64,000 nt of DNA from Streptomyces sp. AC555_RSS877. GTDB lineage: Bacteria > Actinomycetota > Actinomycetes > Streptomycetales > Streptomycetaceae. The notes beneath the pieces are model-generated. The model did no database searches and was not told the origin of the DNA. It saw only the letters and a list, made by a program, of their open reading frames with translations. The position numbers and the translations under genes were made by a program. The stretch's first letter is position 1, and every line of letters begins with the position of its first letter. The stretch is from assembly GCF_019049245.1 (NCBI RefSeq), contig NZ_JAGMUK010000054.1:124001-188000 (forward strand), given 5' to 3'. Of this stretch, positions 34,382-42,878 are shown in pieces.

Positions 34382-34744
34382 TCACTCGGCGGCGTCGCTG
34401 AGGCCGAGGCGCAGGTGCTCCACGTGGTAGACGGCCTGGTCGAGCAGCTCGGCGACATGGTGGTCGTGCAGCGCGTACACCACCGAGCGGCCGCGGCGTT
34501 CGCCCACGACCAGGCCCAGGTTGCGCAGCAGCCGCAGCTGGTGCGAGCACGCCGACTGCTCCATGCCCACCGCCGCCGCCAACTCCGTCGCCGGCAGCGG
34601 GCCTTCGCGCAGCCGCGCCAGGATCAGCAGCCGGGAGGGCGTCGACAGGGCCTGGAGCGTGGTGGCCACCTTGGCGACATTGCCCGCGTCCAGGCGTACG
34701 CGTTCGGCGGCGTCCTGCGCGGTGGTGACGGCTCCATGACCCAT
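34382..34744 (-). CDS. ArsR/SmtB family metal-sensing repressor
   Basis: A 120-residue winged-helix repressor. The DNA-binding part is LPATELAAAVGMEQSACSHQLRLLRNLGLV with wing GERRGRSVVYAL. The C-terminal helix carries Asp94-x-His96-x10-His107-x2-His110, the alpha-5 site that binds Zn, Ni or Co in SmtB/CzrA/NmtR-type sensors. The ELCVC alpha-3 arsenic/cadmium motif is absent (SACSH instead). No metal transporter is adjacent, so its target lies elsewhere or it acts on its own promoter. It diverges from the ada-alkA gene across a 147-bp gap. Confidence 0.92.
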   Translation of the reverse strand: MGHGAVTTAQDAAERVRLDAGNVAKVATTLQALSTPSRLLILARLREGPLPATELAAAVGMEQSACSHQLRLLRNLGLVVGERRGRSVVYALHDHHVAELLDQAVYHVEHLRLGLSDAAE

Positions 34745-34891
34745 GGCCGTATCCTACCCACCGCACAGAAATCAGATGAATGGACTTTCATATGTTGCTG
34801 TGACCGGGGTGATCCGGCCCGGCGCAGGACAGCCGAGGTCGATGTCGGATTCTCGCCAGCCCTGGTCCCGCCCCTGGACGATGCTGGACCC

Positions 34892-36406
34892 ATGCAGATG
34901 GGGATGCACACCGACACCGAGCGCTGCGTACGCGCCGTGCGGTCCAAGGACGCCCGCTTCGACGGCTGGTTCTTCACGGCCGTCCTCACGACCCGGATCT
35001 ACTGCCGGCCGAGCTGCCCGGTGGTGCCGCCGAAGCCCGAGAACATGACCTTCTATCCGAGTGCGGCGGCCTGTCAGCAGGCGGGCTTCCGGGCCTGCAA
35101 GCGCTGCCGGCCCGACACCAGCCCCGGCTCCCCGGAGTGGAACCAGCGCGCCGACCTCGTGGCCCGCGCCATGCGCCTGGTCGCCGACGGCGTCGTGGAC
35201 CGCGAGGGCGTGCCCGGGCTCGCCGCCCGGCTCGGCTACAGCACCCGGCAGGTCGAACGCCAGCTCTTCGCCGAACTGGGCGCGGGCCCGCTCGCCCTCG
35301 CCCGCGCCCAGCGCGCCCAGACGGCCAGGGTCCTCATCGAGACGACCCCGCTCCCGATGGCGGAGATCGCCTTCGCCGCCGGTTTCGCCTCCATCCGGAC
35401 CTTCAACGACACCGTGCGTGAGGTCTTCGCCCTCTCGCCCAGCGAACTGCGCGACCGGCTGCCGAAGAAGAACGCCGGGACGACCACCCAGGGTGCCGGG
35501 GCGCACGCCGGGGGCACCCCCGGTGCCCTCACCCTCCGCCTCCCCTTCCGCACGCCCCTCAACCCGGACAACCTCTTCGGCCACCTCGCCGCGACCGCCG
35601 TCCCGGGCGTCGAGGAGTGGCGGGACGGCGCCTACCGGCGCACGCTCCGGCTGCCCTACGGCCACGGCATCGTGGCCCTCACCCCGCGGCCGGACCACAT
35701 CGCCTGCCGCCTCACCCTCAGCGACCTGCGCGACCTGACCGTCGCCATCAGCCGCTGCCGCCGCCTGCTCGACCTGGACGCCGACCCGGTCGCCGTGGAC
35801 GACCAGCTGCGCACGGACCCGCTGCTCGCCCCGCTGGTCGACAAGGCCCCCGGCCGGCGCGTGCCGCGCACGGTCGACGAGGCGGAGTTCGCCGTACGCG
35901 CGGTCCTGGGCCAGCAGGTCTCCACGGCGGCGGCCCGCACGCACGCGGCCCGCCTGGTGACCGCGCACGGCGACCCGGTGGACGACCCGGAGGGCGGCCT
36001 CACGCACCTCTTCCCGGCACCCGAGGCGCTTGCCGGCGTGGACCCCGAGGCGCTGGCCATGCCCCGGACGCGCCGGACCACGTTCACCACGCTGGTGGCC
36101 CAACTCGCCGACGGCTCACTGAACCTGGGGGTGGAGACCGACTGGACGGAAACCCGCGCCCGGCTCCTGGCCCTGCCCGGCTTCGGCCCCTGGACGGTCG
36201 ACGTCATCGCGATGCGCGCCCTCGGTGACCCGGACGCCTTCCTCCCCACCGACCTCGGAATCCGGCGCGCCGCCCAGGAGTTGGGGCTGCCCTCGACCCC
36301 GGCGGCGCTCACGTCCCGCGCGGCGGTCTGGCGGCCCTGGCGGGCGTACGCGGTCCAGTACCTGTGGGCGACGGACAGCCACCCGATCAACTTCCTGCCC
36401 GTATAA
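34892..36406 (+). CDS. Ada-AlkA fusion: methylphosphotriester sensor, AraC activator and 3-methyladenine DNA glycosylase
   Basis: A 504-residue fusion. Residues 1-78 are the Ada zinc domain with Cys38, Cys42, Cys69 and Cys72, the same numbers as E. coli Ada; Cys38 accepts the methyl group from phosphotriesters. An AraC-type HTH (about 85-190, IAFAAGFASIRTFNDTVREVF) follows. After a Gly-rich linker, an AlkA N-domain (about 205-310) and the HhH-GPD glycosylase domain (about 320-500, FGPWTVDVIAMRALGDPDAF with its catalytic Asp) complete it. The missing O6-methylguanine part is supplied by ogt 55 bp downstream. Three close in-frame ATGs (34892, 34898, 34904) make the exact start uncertain. Confidence 0.95.
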   Translation: MQMGMHTDTERCVRAVRSKDARFDGWFFTAVLTTRIYCRPSCPVVPPKPENMTFYPSAAACQQAGFRACKRCRPDTSPGSPEWNQRADLVARAMRLVADGVVDREGVPGLAARLGYSTRQVERQLFAELGAGPLALARAQRAQTARVLIETTPLPMAEIAFAAGFASIRTFNDTVREVFALSPSELRDRLPKKNAGTTTQGAGAHAGGTPGALTLRLPFRTPLNPDNLFGHLAATAVPGVEEWRDGAYRRTLRLPYGHGIVALTPRPDHIACRLTLSDLRDLTVAISRCRRLLDLDADPVAVDDQLRTDPLLAPLVDKAPGRRVPRTVDEAEFAVRAVLGQQVSTAAARTHAARLVTAHGDPVDDPEGGLTHLFPAPEALAGVDPEALAMPRTRRTTFTTLVAQLADGSLNLGVETDWTETRARLLALPGFGPWTVDVIAMRALGDPDAFLPTDLGIRRAAQELGLPSTPAALTSRAAVWRPWRAYAVQYLWATDSHPINFLPV

Positions 36407-36461
36407 GGGTGCACAGGCTGACAAGAGTGACAAGGGATGCAAAGGACGAAGGGACACCTCC

Positions 36462-36947
36462 ATGAAGCGGCACACCGTGATCGACAGCCCGTACGGCCCT
36501 CTCACCCTGGTCGCCGACGACGGCGTCCTCTGCGGCCTCTACATGACCGGCCAACGCCACCGCCCACCGGAGGAGACCTTCGGCGACCGCGACGACCTGC
36601 CGGCCTTCGGCGAGGCCGCAGACCAGCTGAAGGCGTACTTCGCAGGCGAACTGAAGCAGTTCACCCTCGAACTGCGTCTGCACGGAACCCCGTTCCAGCG
36701 CAGCGTCTGGGACCAGCTCCGGAAGATCCCGTACGGCGAGACCCGCTCGTACGGCGAACTGGCCGACATCCTCGGCAACCCCACCGCCTCCCGCGCGGTC
36801 GGCCTCGCCAACGGCAGGAACCCGGTCGGCATCATCGTGCCCTGCCACCGCGTCGTCGGCGCGAACGGCAGCCTCACCGGCTACGGCGGCGGCCTGGACC
36901 GCAAGCAGCGCCTCCTGGACTTCGAGAACGGGCCGGCGCTGTTCTAG
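36462..36947 (+). CDS. ogt: Methylated-DNA-protein cysteine methyltransferase
   Basis: A 161-residue suicide repair protein that removes methyl from O6-methylguanine. The acceptor is Cys128 in IIVPCHRVVG; the DNA-binding HTH with RAVGLANGRNP precedes it and GYGGGLDRKQ closes the active site. The N-terminal half is the usual RNase H-like domain. It lies 55 bp after the Ada-AlkA gene with its own GAAGGGA site and is very likely co-induced by alkylation damage. The convergent VOC gene ends only 9 bp away. Confidence 0.95.
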   Translation: MKRHTVIDSPYGPLTLVADDGVLCGLYMTGQRHRPPEETFGDRDDLPAFGEAADQLKAYFAGELKQFTLELRLHGTPFQRSVWDQLRKIPYGETRSYGELADILGNPTASRAVGLANGRNPVGIIVPCHRVVGANGSLTGYGGGLDRKQRLLDFENGPALF

Positions 36948-36956
36948 CCGCCCGGG

Positions 36957-37325
36957 TCAGCCGGCACGCTCCGCCTCGCCGCGCTCCACGCAGAACTCGT
37001 TGCCCTCGGGGTCGGCGAGGACCACCCAGCCCGTGCCGTCCGCGTTCCGGCGGTCGTCGACCAGCGTGGCCCCGACGGCGAGGAGGCGCTCGACCTCCTC
37101 GTCGCGGGTACGGTCCTGCGGCTGGAGGTCGAGATGCACCCGGTTCTTGACCGTCTTGGGCTCCGGGACGGTGACGAACAGCAGTCCCGCGGCCTCGATC
37201 AGCGCATCCTCGTCCCCCGGCCTGTCGTCCTCGTGCACGGGCCGGCCGAGGACCTGGGACCAGAAGGTGGCGAGGCGGTAGGCATCGGCGGAGTCGATCG
37301 TCACATGGCGAACGGTGGAGGTCAT
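36957..37325 (-). CDS. VOC superfamily protein (glyoxalase-like)
   Basis: A 122-residue vicinal-oxygen-chelate fold protein made of two betaalphabetabetabeta units. The first has IDSADAYRLATFWSQVLGRPV, the second DLQPQDRTRDEEVERLLAVGA followed by VVLADPEGNEFCVE, the standard ending of this group. Possible metal ligands include His134-type positions seen as HLDL and the Glu of NEFCVE. No substrate can be named; members act as glyoxalases, dioxygenases or antibiotic-binding proteins. No obvious ribosome site was seen before the ATG. Confidence 0.85.
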   Translation of the reverse strand: MTSTVRHVTIDSADAYRLATFWSQVLGRPVHEDDRPGDEDALIEAAGLLFVTVPEPKTVKNRVHLDLQPQDRTRDEEVERLLAVGATLVDDRRNADGTGWVVLADPEGNEFCVERGEAERAG

Positions 37326-37340
37326 GACAGCGATTCTGAT

Positions 37341-38066
37341 CTACTCGCCGAGCCCGCGCAGCAGCTCGGGCAGCGCCGTGCCGATCGGCTCCCGGATCAC
37401 CTCGTCGGCCCGCTCGTCGTACGGCGTCGGCTCCGCGTTCACGATGATCAGCCGCGCCCCGTGGTCGGCGGCGACACCCGCGAGCCCCGCCGCGGGCTGC
37501 ACCTGCAGGCTGGACCCGACCGCGACGAAGACCTGACACGCCTTGGTGACGGCCACCGCCTCACCCAGCACGACCGGGTCGAGCCGCTCGCCGAACATCA
37601 CCGTCGCCGACTTCAGGATCCCGCCGCACTTCTGACACGGCGGATCCTCCTCACCGGCCTCGACCCGCGCCAGCGCGTCCTCCATCGGCCCCCGGGCATG
37701 GCACTTCGTGCACACCACGCTCCGCGCGGTGCCGTGCAGCTCCAGCACCTTGCGGGCCGGCATCCCGGCGAGCTGGTGCAGCCCGTCCACGTTCTGCGTG
37801 ATCACCCGCACCGGCACCCCGGACCGCTCCAGCTCGGTCACGGCCCGGTGCGCGGGGTTCGGCTCGGCCTTCAGCGTCCGGTTCTCGCGCCGCATCCGCC
37901 AGGACCGGCGCCGGATCTCCGGGTCGCCCATGTAGTACTCGTACGTCACGAGCTTCTCGGCCTCCGGATCCCGCCGCCACAGCCCGTTGGGCCCGCGGTA
38001 GTCCGGGATGCCGGAGTCGGTCGAGATGCCGGCGCCGCTGAGGACGGCGACGAGGGGCTTGGCCAT
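37341..38066 (-). CDS. NAD-dependent protein deacylase (sirtuin, Sir2 family)
   Basis: A 241-residue sirtuin that removes acyl groups from lysines using NAD+, giving nicotinamide and O-acyl-ADP-ribose. Motifs: GAGISTDSGIPDYRG (NAD binding, from residue 11), TQNVDGLHQLAG (90-101), catalytic His111 in LELHGTA, zinc ligands Cys119, Cys122, Cys144, Cys147 and GSSLQVQPA late. It is the first of three same-strand genes linked to NAD/ADP-ribose chemistry when read together with the Nudix and ADP-ribosylglycohydrolase genes upstream of it. Confidence 0.95.
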   Translation of the reverse strand: MAKPLVAVLSGAGISTDSGIPDYRGPNGLWRRDPEAEKLVTYEYYMGDPEIRRRSWRMRRENRTLKAEPNPAHRAVTELERSGVPVRVITQNVDGLHQLAGMPARKVLELHGTARSVVCTKCHARGPMEDALARVEAGEEDPPCQKCGGILKSATVMFGERLDPVVLGEAVAVTKACQVFVAVGSSLQVQPAAGLAGVAADHGARLIIVNAEPTPYDERADEVIREPIGTALPELLRGLGE

Positions 38067-38139
38067 GGCACCGAGGGTAGGACGCCCGCACGTCCGGAGG
38101 CGAACAGATATCCGGGCCAGGCGCGGGCAGCCGCCGGCG

Positions 38140-38634
38140 TCAGCCCACCCGGTGCCCGTTCTCCAGCTCCGCCGTCCCCGACCCGTCCCGCAGGACGTCC
38201 AGCGCGGTCAGGACGCGGTGGCCCAGGGAGCCGGGCAGGTGCTCGGAGAGTTCCTCGCGCGGGACCATCCGCCAGGACAGCAGTTCCTCCTCCTGGAGGC
38301 GGATGGCCTTGAAGTCGTCCTCGCCGAGGACCCCGCCGTCGTAGAGGTACGCCACCAACGGCGGGCGGGCGGTGCCGTGCACCCAGTCCACCGCGAGCAG
38401 CCGCCCGAGGTCACGGTCCAGGCCGATCTCCTCGAACGTCTCCCGGCGTGCGCCCTGCCGCGGTGTCTCGCCCTCGTCGGACTCGATGGTGCCGCCCGGA
38501 AGCGCCCAGCCCTCCCGGTAGTTGGGTTCCACGAGCAGCACCCGGCCCTCGGCGTCGCGGAAGAGGGCCGCGGCGCCTGCGAGGACACGGGGGAGACCCG
38601 CGATGTACGTGGCGAAGTCTTCACTGGTGGTCAT
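38140..38634 (-). CDS. Nudix hydrolase
   Basis: A 164-residue Nudix-fold pyrophosphatase. The Nudix box reads GGTIESDEGETPRQGARRETFEEIGL in pieces: GGTIE, a loop two residues longer than the canonical spacing, then GE...RETFEEIG, retaining the catalytic REXXEEXG core. The preceding AAALFRDAEGRVLLVEPN strand is standard. Substrate is unknown; ADP-ribose or a (deoxy)nucleotide are plausible given the neighbours. It ends 73 bp before the sirtuin start on the same strand. Confidence 0.9.
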   Translation of the reverse strand: MTTSEDFATYIAGLPRVLAGAAALFRDAEGRVLLVEPNYREGWALPGGTIESDEGETPRQGARRETFEEIGLDRDLGRLLAVDWVHGTARPPLVAYLYDGGVLGEDDFKAIRLQEEELLSWRMVPREELSEHLPGSLGHRVLTALDVLRDGSGTAELENGHRVG

Positions 38635-38672
38635 CAAGGAAGGGTAACCAGCCTCGCAACCCCGCCTCCGGC

Positions 38673-39785
38673 TCACTGCCCGGCTCGCCGCACGGACGGA
38701 CGAGGCGGCTGAGGCTCCGCCACCTCCGCGAGCCGCAGCGTCCGCTCCGCCAGCTCGGTGATCCGCACCCCGTCGAAGCCGAACACCGCGCTGCGCACCG
38801 TGTCCTCCAGCGGGTCCTTCCACTGGGCCGGGATGGCGTCCGCGCCGGTCAGTACGCCGGCCACCGAGCCCGCGGTCGCGCCGTTGGAGTCGGTGTCCAG
38901 GCCGCCGCGGACGGTGAGTGTGATGGTGCGGGTGAAGTCGCCGTCGCCGTACAGCAGCCCGGCGGTGAGGACGGCGGCGTTCGGGACGGTGTGGATCCAG
39001 CCGAGCCCGGCGGTCTCCTCGGCCACCGTGGCGAGCGTGTCCTCCCAGGTCATCCGCGTGTCGTGCAGCGAGACGACCCGCCGTACGGTACGGGCGAGGC
39101 GGCTGCCGGCCGGGATGACGGCCAGCGCCTCGTCCACGGCCCGGCGCACCGTGCCGGCGGTGAACGCCGCCGAGACGAGCGCCGCCGCCCACATCGCGCC
39201 GTACACCCCGTTGCCGGAGTGGGACAGCGCCGCGTCCCGGCGGGCGAGCAGGGCCGCGCGGCGGGGGGCGCCGGGGCGGGTCCAGCCGTAGATGTCGGCG
39301 CGGATGAGGCCCCCGATCCACTCCTGGTAGGGATTGTCGTACGTCGCCGTCAGCGGCGGTTTCAGGCCGTTGGCGAGGTTGCGGTACGCGGCCCGCTCCG
39401 CCGTGAACGTCTGCAGATAGGGCAGCCGCAGCAGCCACAGGTCGCCCACCTGTTCCGTGCTGAAGGAGAAGCCGTGGGTCTCCAGGAGGTCCAGGCCGAG
39501 AATGGCGTAGTCGACGTCGTCGTCGCGGCAGCTGCCGTGGATCCGGCCGCGCACGCACTGGCGCCACTCGGGGCGCAGCTCGAAGCCGTCGCTCTCGCTG
39601 ATGGGCTCGGGCAGGTAGTCGGTGAGCGGCAGCGCGGCGGCCTGCCGCAGATAGCGGTCGATCCGGTCCCGCGTCCACAGGTCGCCCTGCTCGACCGGCT
39701 TGCCGAGCATGTTGCCCGCGATCCGGCCCAGCCAGCCCCCGAGGATGCGGTCGGCGAGCTCGTGCTCGGTGCCCACAGGGGTCAT
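38673..39785 (-). CDS. ADP-ribosylglycohydrolase family protein (DraG/ARH-like)
   Basis: A 370-residue all-helical ADP-ribosylglycohydrolase. The two metal motifs are present: SCRDDDVDYAILGLDLL near residue 85 and GGLDTDSNGATAGSVAG near residue 300, binding two Mg2+ that hold the ADP-ribose. The family removes ADP-ribose from proteins (arginine or serine), from nucleic acid or from small molecules; which applies here is not visible. It lies 38 bp upstream of the Nudix gene, so DraG, Nudix and sirtuin may form one transcript. Confidence 0.92.
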   Translation of the reverse strand: MTPVGTEHELADRILGGWLGRIAGNMLGKPVEQGDLWTRDRIDRYLRQAAALPLTDYLPEPISESDGFELRPEWRQCVRGRIHGSCRDDDVDYAILGLDLLETHGFSFSTEQVGDLWLLRLPYLQTFTAERAAYRNLANGLKPPLTATYDNPYQEWIGGLIRADIYGWTRPGAPRRAALLARRDAALSHSGNGVYGAMWAAALVSAAFTAGTVRRAVDEALAVIPAGSRLARTVRRVVSLHDTRMTWEDTLATVAEETAGLGWIHTVPNAAVLTAGLLYGDGDFTRTITLTVRGGLDTDSNGATAGSVAGVLTGADAIPAQWKDPLEDTVRSAVFGFDGVRITELAERTLRLAEVAEPQPPRPSVRRAGQ

Positions 39786-39975
39786 AGCTCCGGTTTACCC
39801 AATTCCGGCGACGAGCGCGCGGGGTCCGGCCATCCCGCAGGCGTCCGCCGGGGAGTCGCGGAGATCGTCCGAGGGGCCGGTTCGGGCATGACGGCACAGG
39901 CGTCCTGCGGTTAAGGTCACAGCGGCGCGACTGGCCTTGACGTGCGTGGGGCCCGGAGAGCAAGGGGAGTACAAC

Positions 39976-41127
39976 GTGGCGGACGCTGCGCGGAAGGACA
40001 CCCACAGGGTGCTCATCGCCGCAGACAAGTTCAAGGGCTCACTGACGGCCGTACAGGTCGCCGAGCGGGTGACGGCCGGGCTGCGCCGGGTCGTACCGGA
40101 CCTCGAGGTGGAGTCGCTGCCCGTGGCGGACGGCGGTGACGGGACGGTGGACGCCGCGGTCGCGGCCGGGTTCGAGCGGCGTGAGGTACGGGTCGCCGGC
40201 CCCCTCGGACACGAGGTGACGGCCGCGTTCGCACTGCGCGACGGCACGGCGGTCGTGGAGATGGCGGAGGCGAGCGGGCTGCAGCGGCTGCCCGCGGGCG
40301 TCTTCGCACCGCTCTCGGCGTCCACATACGGCTCCGGAGAGCTGCTGCGGGCCGCGCTGGACGCGGGCGCACGGACGATCGTGTTCGGGGTCGGCGGCAG
40401 CGCGACCACGGACGGGGGCGCCGGAATGCTGTCCGCGCTGGGTGCCCGGTTCCTGGACGCGGAGGGGGAGCCGATCGCTCCGGGCGGCGGCGGTCTCGCC
40501 GGACTGGCCTCGGCCGACCTGTCGGAACTGGACCGGCGGCTCGCGTCCGTCGAGTTGGTCCTGGCGAGCGACGTCGACAACCCGCTGACCGGCCCGAAGG
40601 GCGCACCGGCGGTGTACGGCCCGCAGAAGGGCGCCTCGCCGGACGACGTGGAGGCGCTGGACCGGGCCCTGGCCCACTACGCCAAGGTGCTGGAGGAGAC
40701 GGTCGGGGCGAAGGCCGCCGAGTACGCCGCCTCGCCGGGTGCGGGCGCTGCGGGCGGCATCGGATACGGCGCCCTGCTCCTGGGCGCCCGCTTCCGCGCC
40801 GGCATCGAGGTCATGCTCGACGTCCTGGGCTTCGCGCCCGCGCTGGAGAAGGCCACGCTGGTCATCACCGGCGAGGGCTCCCTCGACGAGCAGACACTCC
40901 ACGGCAAGGCGCCGGCGGGCGTGGCGGCCGCGGCCCGTGCGGCCGGCAAGGAGGTCGTCGCGGTCTGCGGACGGCTCGCCCTGCCGCCGCAGGCACTGGG
41001 CCGGGCCGGCATCCGCCGCGCCTACCCGCTGACGGAGGCCGAGCCGGAGGTGGCCAAGTGCATCGCCGAGGCCGGCCCGATCCTGGAGCGCGTGGCGGAG
41101 GGGATCGCCCGGGACTTCCTGACCTGA
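39976..41127 (+). CDS. Glycerate kinase (GlxK/GarK family)
   Basis: A 383-residue glycerate kinase that phosphorylates D-glycerate with ATP, usually to 2-phosphoglycerate in this family. Landmarks: IAADKFKGSLTAVQVAE at the start, PVADGGDGTVDA, VFGVGGSATTDGGAGMLSALG, GGIGYGALLLGARF and ITGEGSLDEQTLHGK. GTG 39976 follows AAGGGGAGT by 5 nt, the best site; it adds about ten variable residues before the fold. Single gene ended by a very strong hairpin. Confidence 0.93.
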   Translation: MADAARKDTHRVLIAADKFKGSLTAVQVAERVTAGLRRVVPDLEVESLPVADGGDGTVDAAVAAGFERREVRVAGPLGHEVTAAFALRDGTAVVEMAEASGLQRLPAGVFAPLSASTYGSGELLRAALDAGARTIVFGVGGSATTDGGAGMLSALGARFLDAEGEPIAPGGGGLAGLASADLSELDRRLASVELVLASDVDNPLTGPKGAPAVYGPQKGASPDDVEALDRALAHYAKVLEETVGAKAAEYAASPGAGAAGGIGYGALLLGARFRAGIEVMLDVLGFAPALEKATLVITGEGSLDEQTLHGKAPAGVAAAARAAGKEVVAVCGRLALPPQALGRAGIRRAYPLTEAEPEVAKCIAEAGPILERVAEGIARDFLT

Positions 41128-41154
41128 GCGGCGACCGAGCGGCGCCATGAACGC

Positions 41155-41190
41155 GGAAGGGCCCCGAGCCGGTCGGCTCGGGGCCCTTCC
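41155..41190. terminator. Bidirectional terminator between glycerate kinase and pssA
   Basis: A perfect 16-bp stem (41155-41170 with 41175-41190) and a GGTC tetraloop sit between convergent genes. It is the strongest hairpin seen in the window. Confidence 0.95.
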
Positions 41191-41210
41191 CCTTGTCTGT
41201 CGTGCGACCG

Positions 41211-42059
41211 CTACGGCAGCTGTGCCGCGCGTGCCTCGCGCCGGTTGTCCCGGAAGCTGTTGACCCGGCGGGCCGTGGCGAACAGCGGGATCACCGCGCC
41301 CATGACCAGCTGGAGCGCACAGCCCATCTGGAGGAGCAGCTGGCCGCCCGGGGCATCGAACGCCCAGGCCGCCAGGAGACCCATCGACAGGACGATCCAG
41401 GAGAGCATCGCCACCGCGAGACGGCCCCGCGGCTTCGGGTACTCGACCCGGCTCACCATCAGCCAGGCCGTGCCCAGGATCGCGAGGAGCGTCGCCTCGA
41501 AGGGAAGTTCGAGGAGCACGATCGAGACCACCGTGAGCGCGCCGAACGGGGACGGCATGCCCTGGAAGGTGCCGTCCTTCACCGTCACGCACGAGAAGCG
41601 GGCCAGTCTCAGCACCACCGCCAGCAGCACCACGATCGCGCCGACCGCCGCCACCCGCTGGTGCGCGTCGTTCGCGACCATGCCGTACACCAGGACGAAG
41701 TACGCCGGTGCCAGGCCGAAGCTGATGAGGTCCGACAGGTTGTCCAGCTCGGCGCCCATGGGGGAGGAGCGCAGCCTGCGCGCCACCAGGCCGTCGAACA
41801 GGTCGAAGACCGCCGCGCACAGCATCAGGATGACGGCGGTGGCCGCGCTGTGGCGGGCCATGCCCGTCTCCTGGCTGCCGGTGAGGTGCGGGATCAGGAT
41901 GCCGGTGGTGGTGAAGTACACCGCCATGAAGCCGCACGTGGCGTTGCCGAGGGTGAGGGTGTCCGCTATTGAGAGGCGGAGAGAGAGGGGCATCTCCTCC
42001 TCTTCGTCCACCTCGTCGGCCTCTGGCACCCAGCCCGTCTGCGTTTCCGGATCAATCAC
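41211..42059 (-). CDS. pssA: CDP-diacylglycerol--serine O-phosphatidyltransferase
   Basis: A 282-residue membrane enzyme making phosphatidylserine from CDP-diacylglycerol and serine. The CDP-alcohol phosphatidyltransferase motif is complete: DLFDGLVARRL...GAELDNLSD, with the metal-binding Asp residues. About eight membrane segments and a basic C-terminal tail follow; the N-terminal 25 residues are acidic and cytoplasmic. GTG 42059 overlaps the psd stop by 8 nt; a TTG at 42065 would add two residues. With psd it supplies phosphatidylethanolamine. Confidence 0.94.
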   Translation of the reverse strand: MIDPETQTGWVPEADEVDEEEEMPLSLRLSIADTLTLGNATCGFMAVYFTTTGILIPHLTGSQETGMARHSAATAVILMLCAAVFDLFDGLVARRLRSSPMGAELDNLSDLISFGLAPAYFVLVYGMVANDAHQRVAAVGAIVVLLAVVLRLARFSCVTVKDGTFQGMPSPFGALTVVSIVLLELPFEATLLAILGTAWLMVSRVEYPKPRGRLAVAMLSWIVLSMGLLAAWAFDAPGGQLLLQMGCALQLVMGAVIPLFATARRVNSFRDNRREARAAQLP

Positions 42060-42708
42060 GGTCAATGCGAGTCACCCCAGCCACGGTCTTCTGTCCGACC
42101 TCGACCGCGACCTCCACGCCCTCGGGCAGGTAGATGTCGACGCGCGAGCCGAAGCGGATCAGACCGATCCGGTCGCCCTGCTCGACCTTGGTGCCCTGGG
42201 GCACGTAGGGGACGATGCGACGAGCGACCGCACCGGCGATCTGGATCATTTCGATGTCGCCGAGTTCGGTGTCGAAATGCCAGACTACGCGCTCGTTGTT
42301 CTCGCTCTCCTTGTTGAACGCCGGAACGAACCCACCCGGGATGTGCTCGACCGACGCCACCGTGCCGGACAGCGGCGCGCGGTTGACGTGGACGTTGAGC
42401 GGGCTCATGAAGATCGCGACGCGGGTGCGACCGTCCTTCCACGGCATGATGCTCTGCACCACTCCGTCGGCGGGCGAGATGACCCTGCCCTGGGCGATCT
42501 CGCGCTCGGGGTCGCGGAAGAACCACAGCATGCCCGCCGCGAGCGCGGTGGCGGGCACGGCGACGGCCTTGGCGGCGCCGGACTTGCGCGCGCGTACCAG
42601 GCTGAGGGCTGCGGTGGCGACGGTCGGCAGGAGCCACGGCGATGCTCCGCGCGCGAGGCGTACGCCTGCCAGGCTGTCGCGAGGTGCAGAGGTTTGGCTG
42701 TGGGGCAT
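42052..42708 (-). CDS. psd: Phosphatidylserine decarboxylase (short, archaetidylserine-type)
   Basis: A 218-residue proenzyme of the short PSD branch. Self-cleavage at Gly187-Ser188 in IRFGSRVDIYLPEG turns Ser188 into the pyruvoyl cofactor. Other landmarks are FFRDPER, SPADGVVQSI, FMSPLNVHVNRAP and AGAVARRIV. One membrane segment lies near residues 45-62. It decarboxylates the product of PssA, encoded next with an 8-nt overlap. ATG 42708 gives the normal N-terminus. Confidence 0.95.
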   Translation of the reverse strand: MPHSQTSAPRDSLAGVRLARGASPWLLPTVATAALSLVRARKSGAAKAVAVPATALAAGMLWFFRDPEREIAQGRVISPADGVVQSIMPWKDGRTRVAIFMSPLNVHVNRAPLSGTVASVEHIPGGFVPAFNKESENNERVVWHFDTELGDIEMIQIAGAVARRIVPYVPQGTKVEQGDRIGLIRFGSRVDIYLPEGVEVAVEVGQKTVAGVTRIDRD

Positions 42709-42833
42709 GGATGACCTTCGTAGCGGATGATGCCGCGCTGCGGGAGGGGGACGGCGGCTTACCGGGATCGTACCGGTCGCGGGCCACAACTGGGCAAGCC
42801 AGGAAGCTGAGTCGGCATCTGAAGAGTGTTGAC

Positions 42834-42866
42834 GGGGTGTGATCTTCTTCTCGAGGAAAACACCCC
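42834..42866 (-). terminator. Possible hairpin after the acyl-CoA dehydrogenase gene
   Basis: Arms GGGGTGT and ACACCCC with a 19-nt loop lie 13 bp past the end of the ethylmalonyl-CoA operon on the minus strand. The long loop makes it a weak candidate. Confidence 0.4.
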
Positions 42867-42878
42867 GAACCCGGACAT

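Noticed and set aside
42052-42787. Arg-rich minus-strand frame overlapping psd
   Set aside because: It is an alternative frame of the same DNA; the psd frame has the full decarboxylase motifs.
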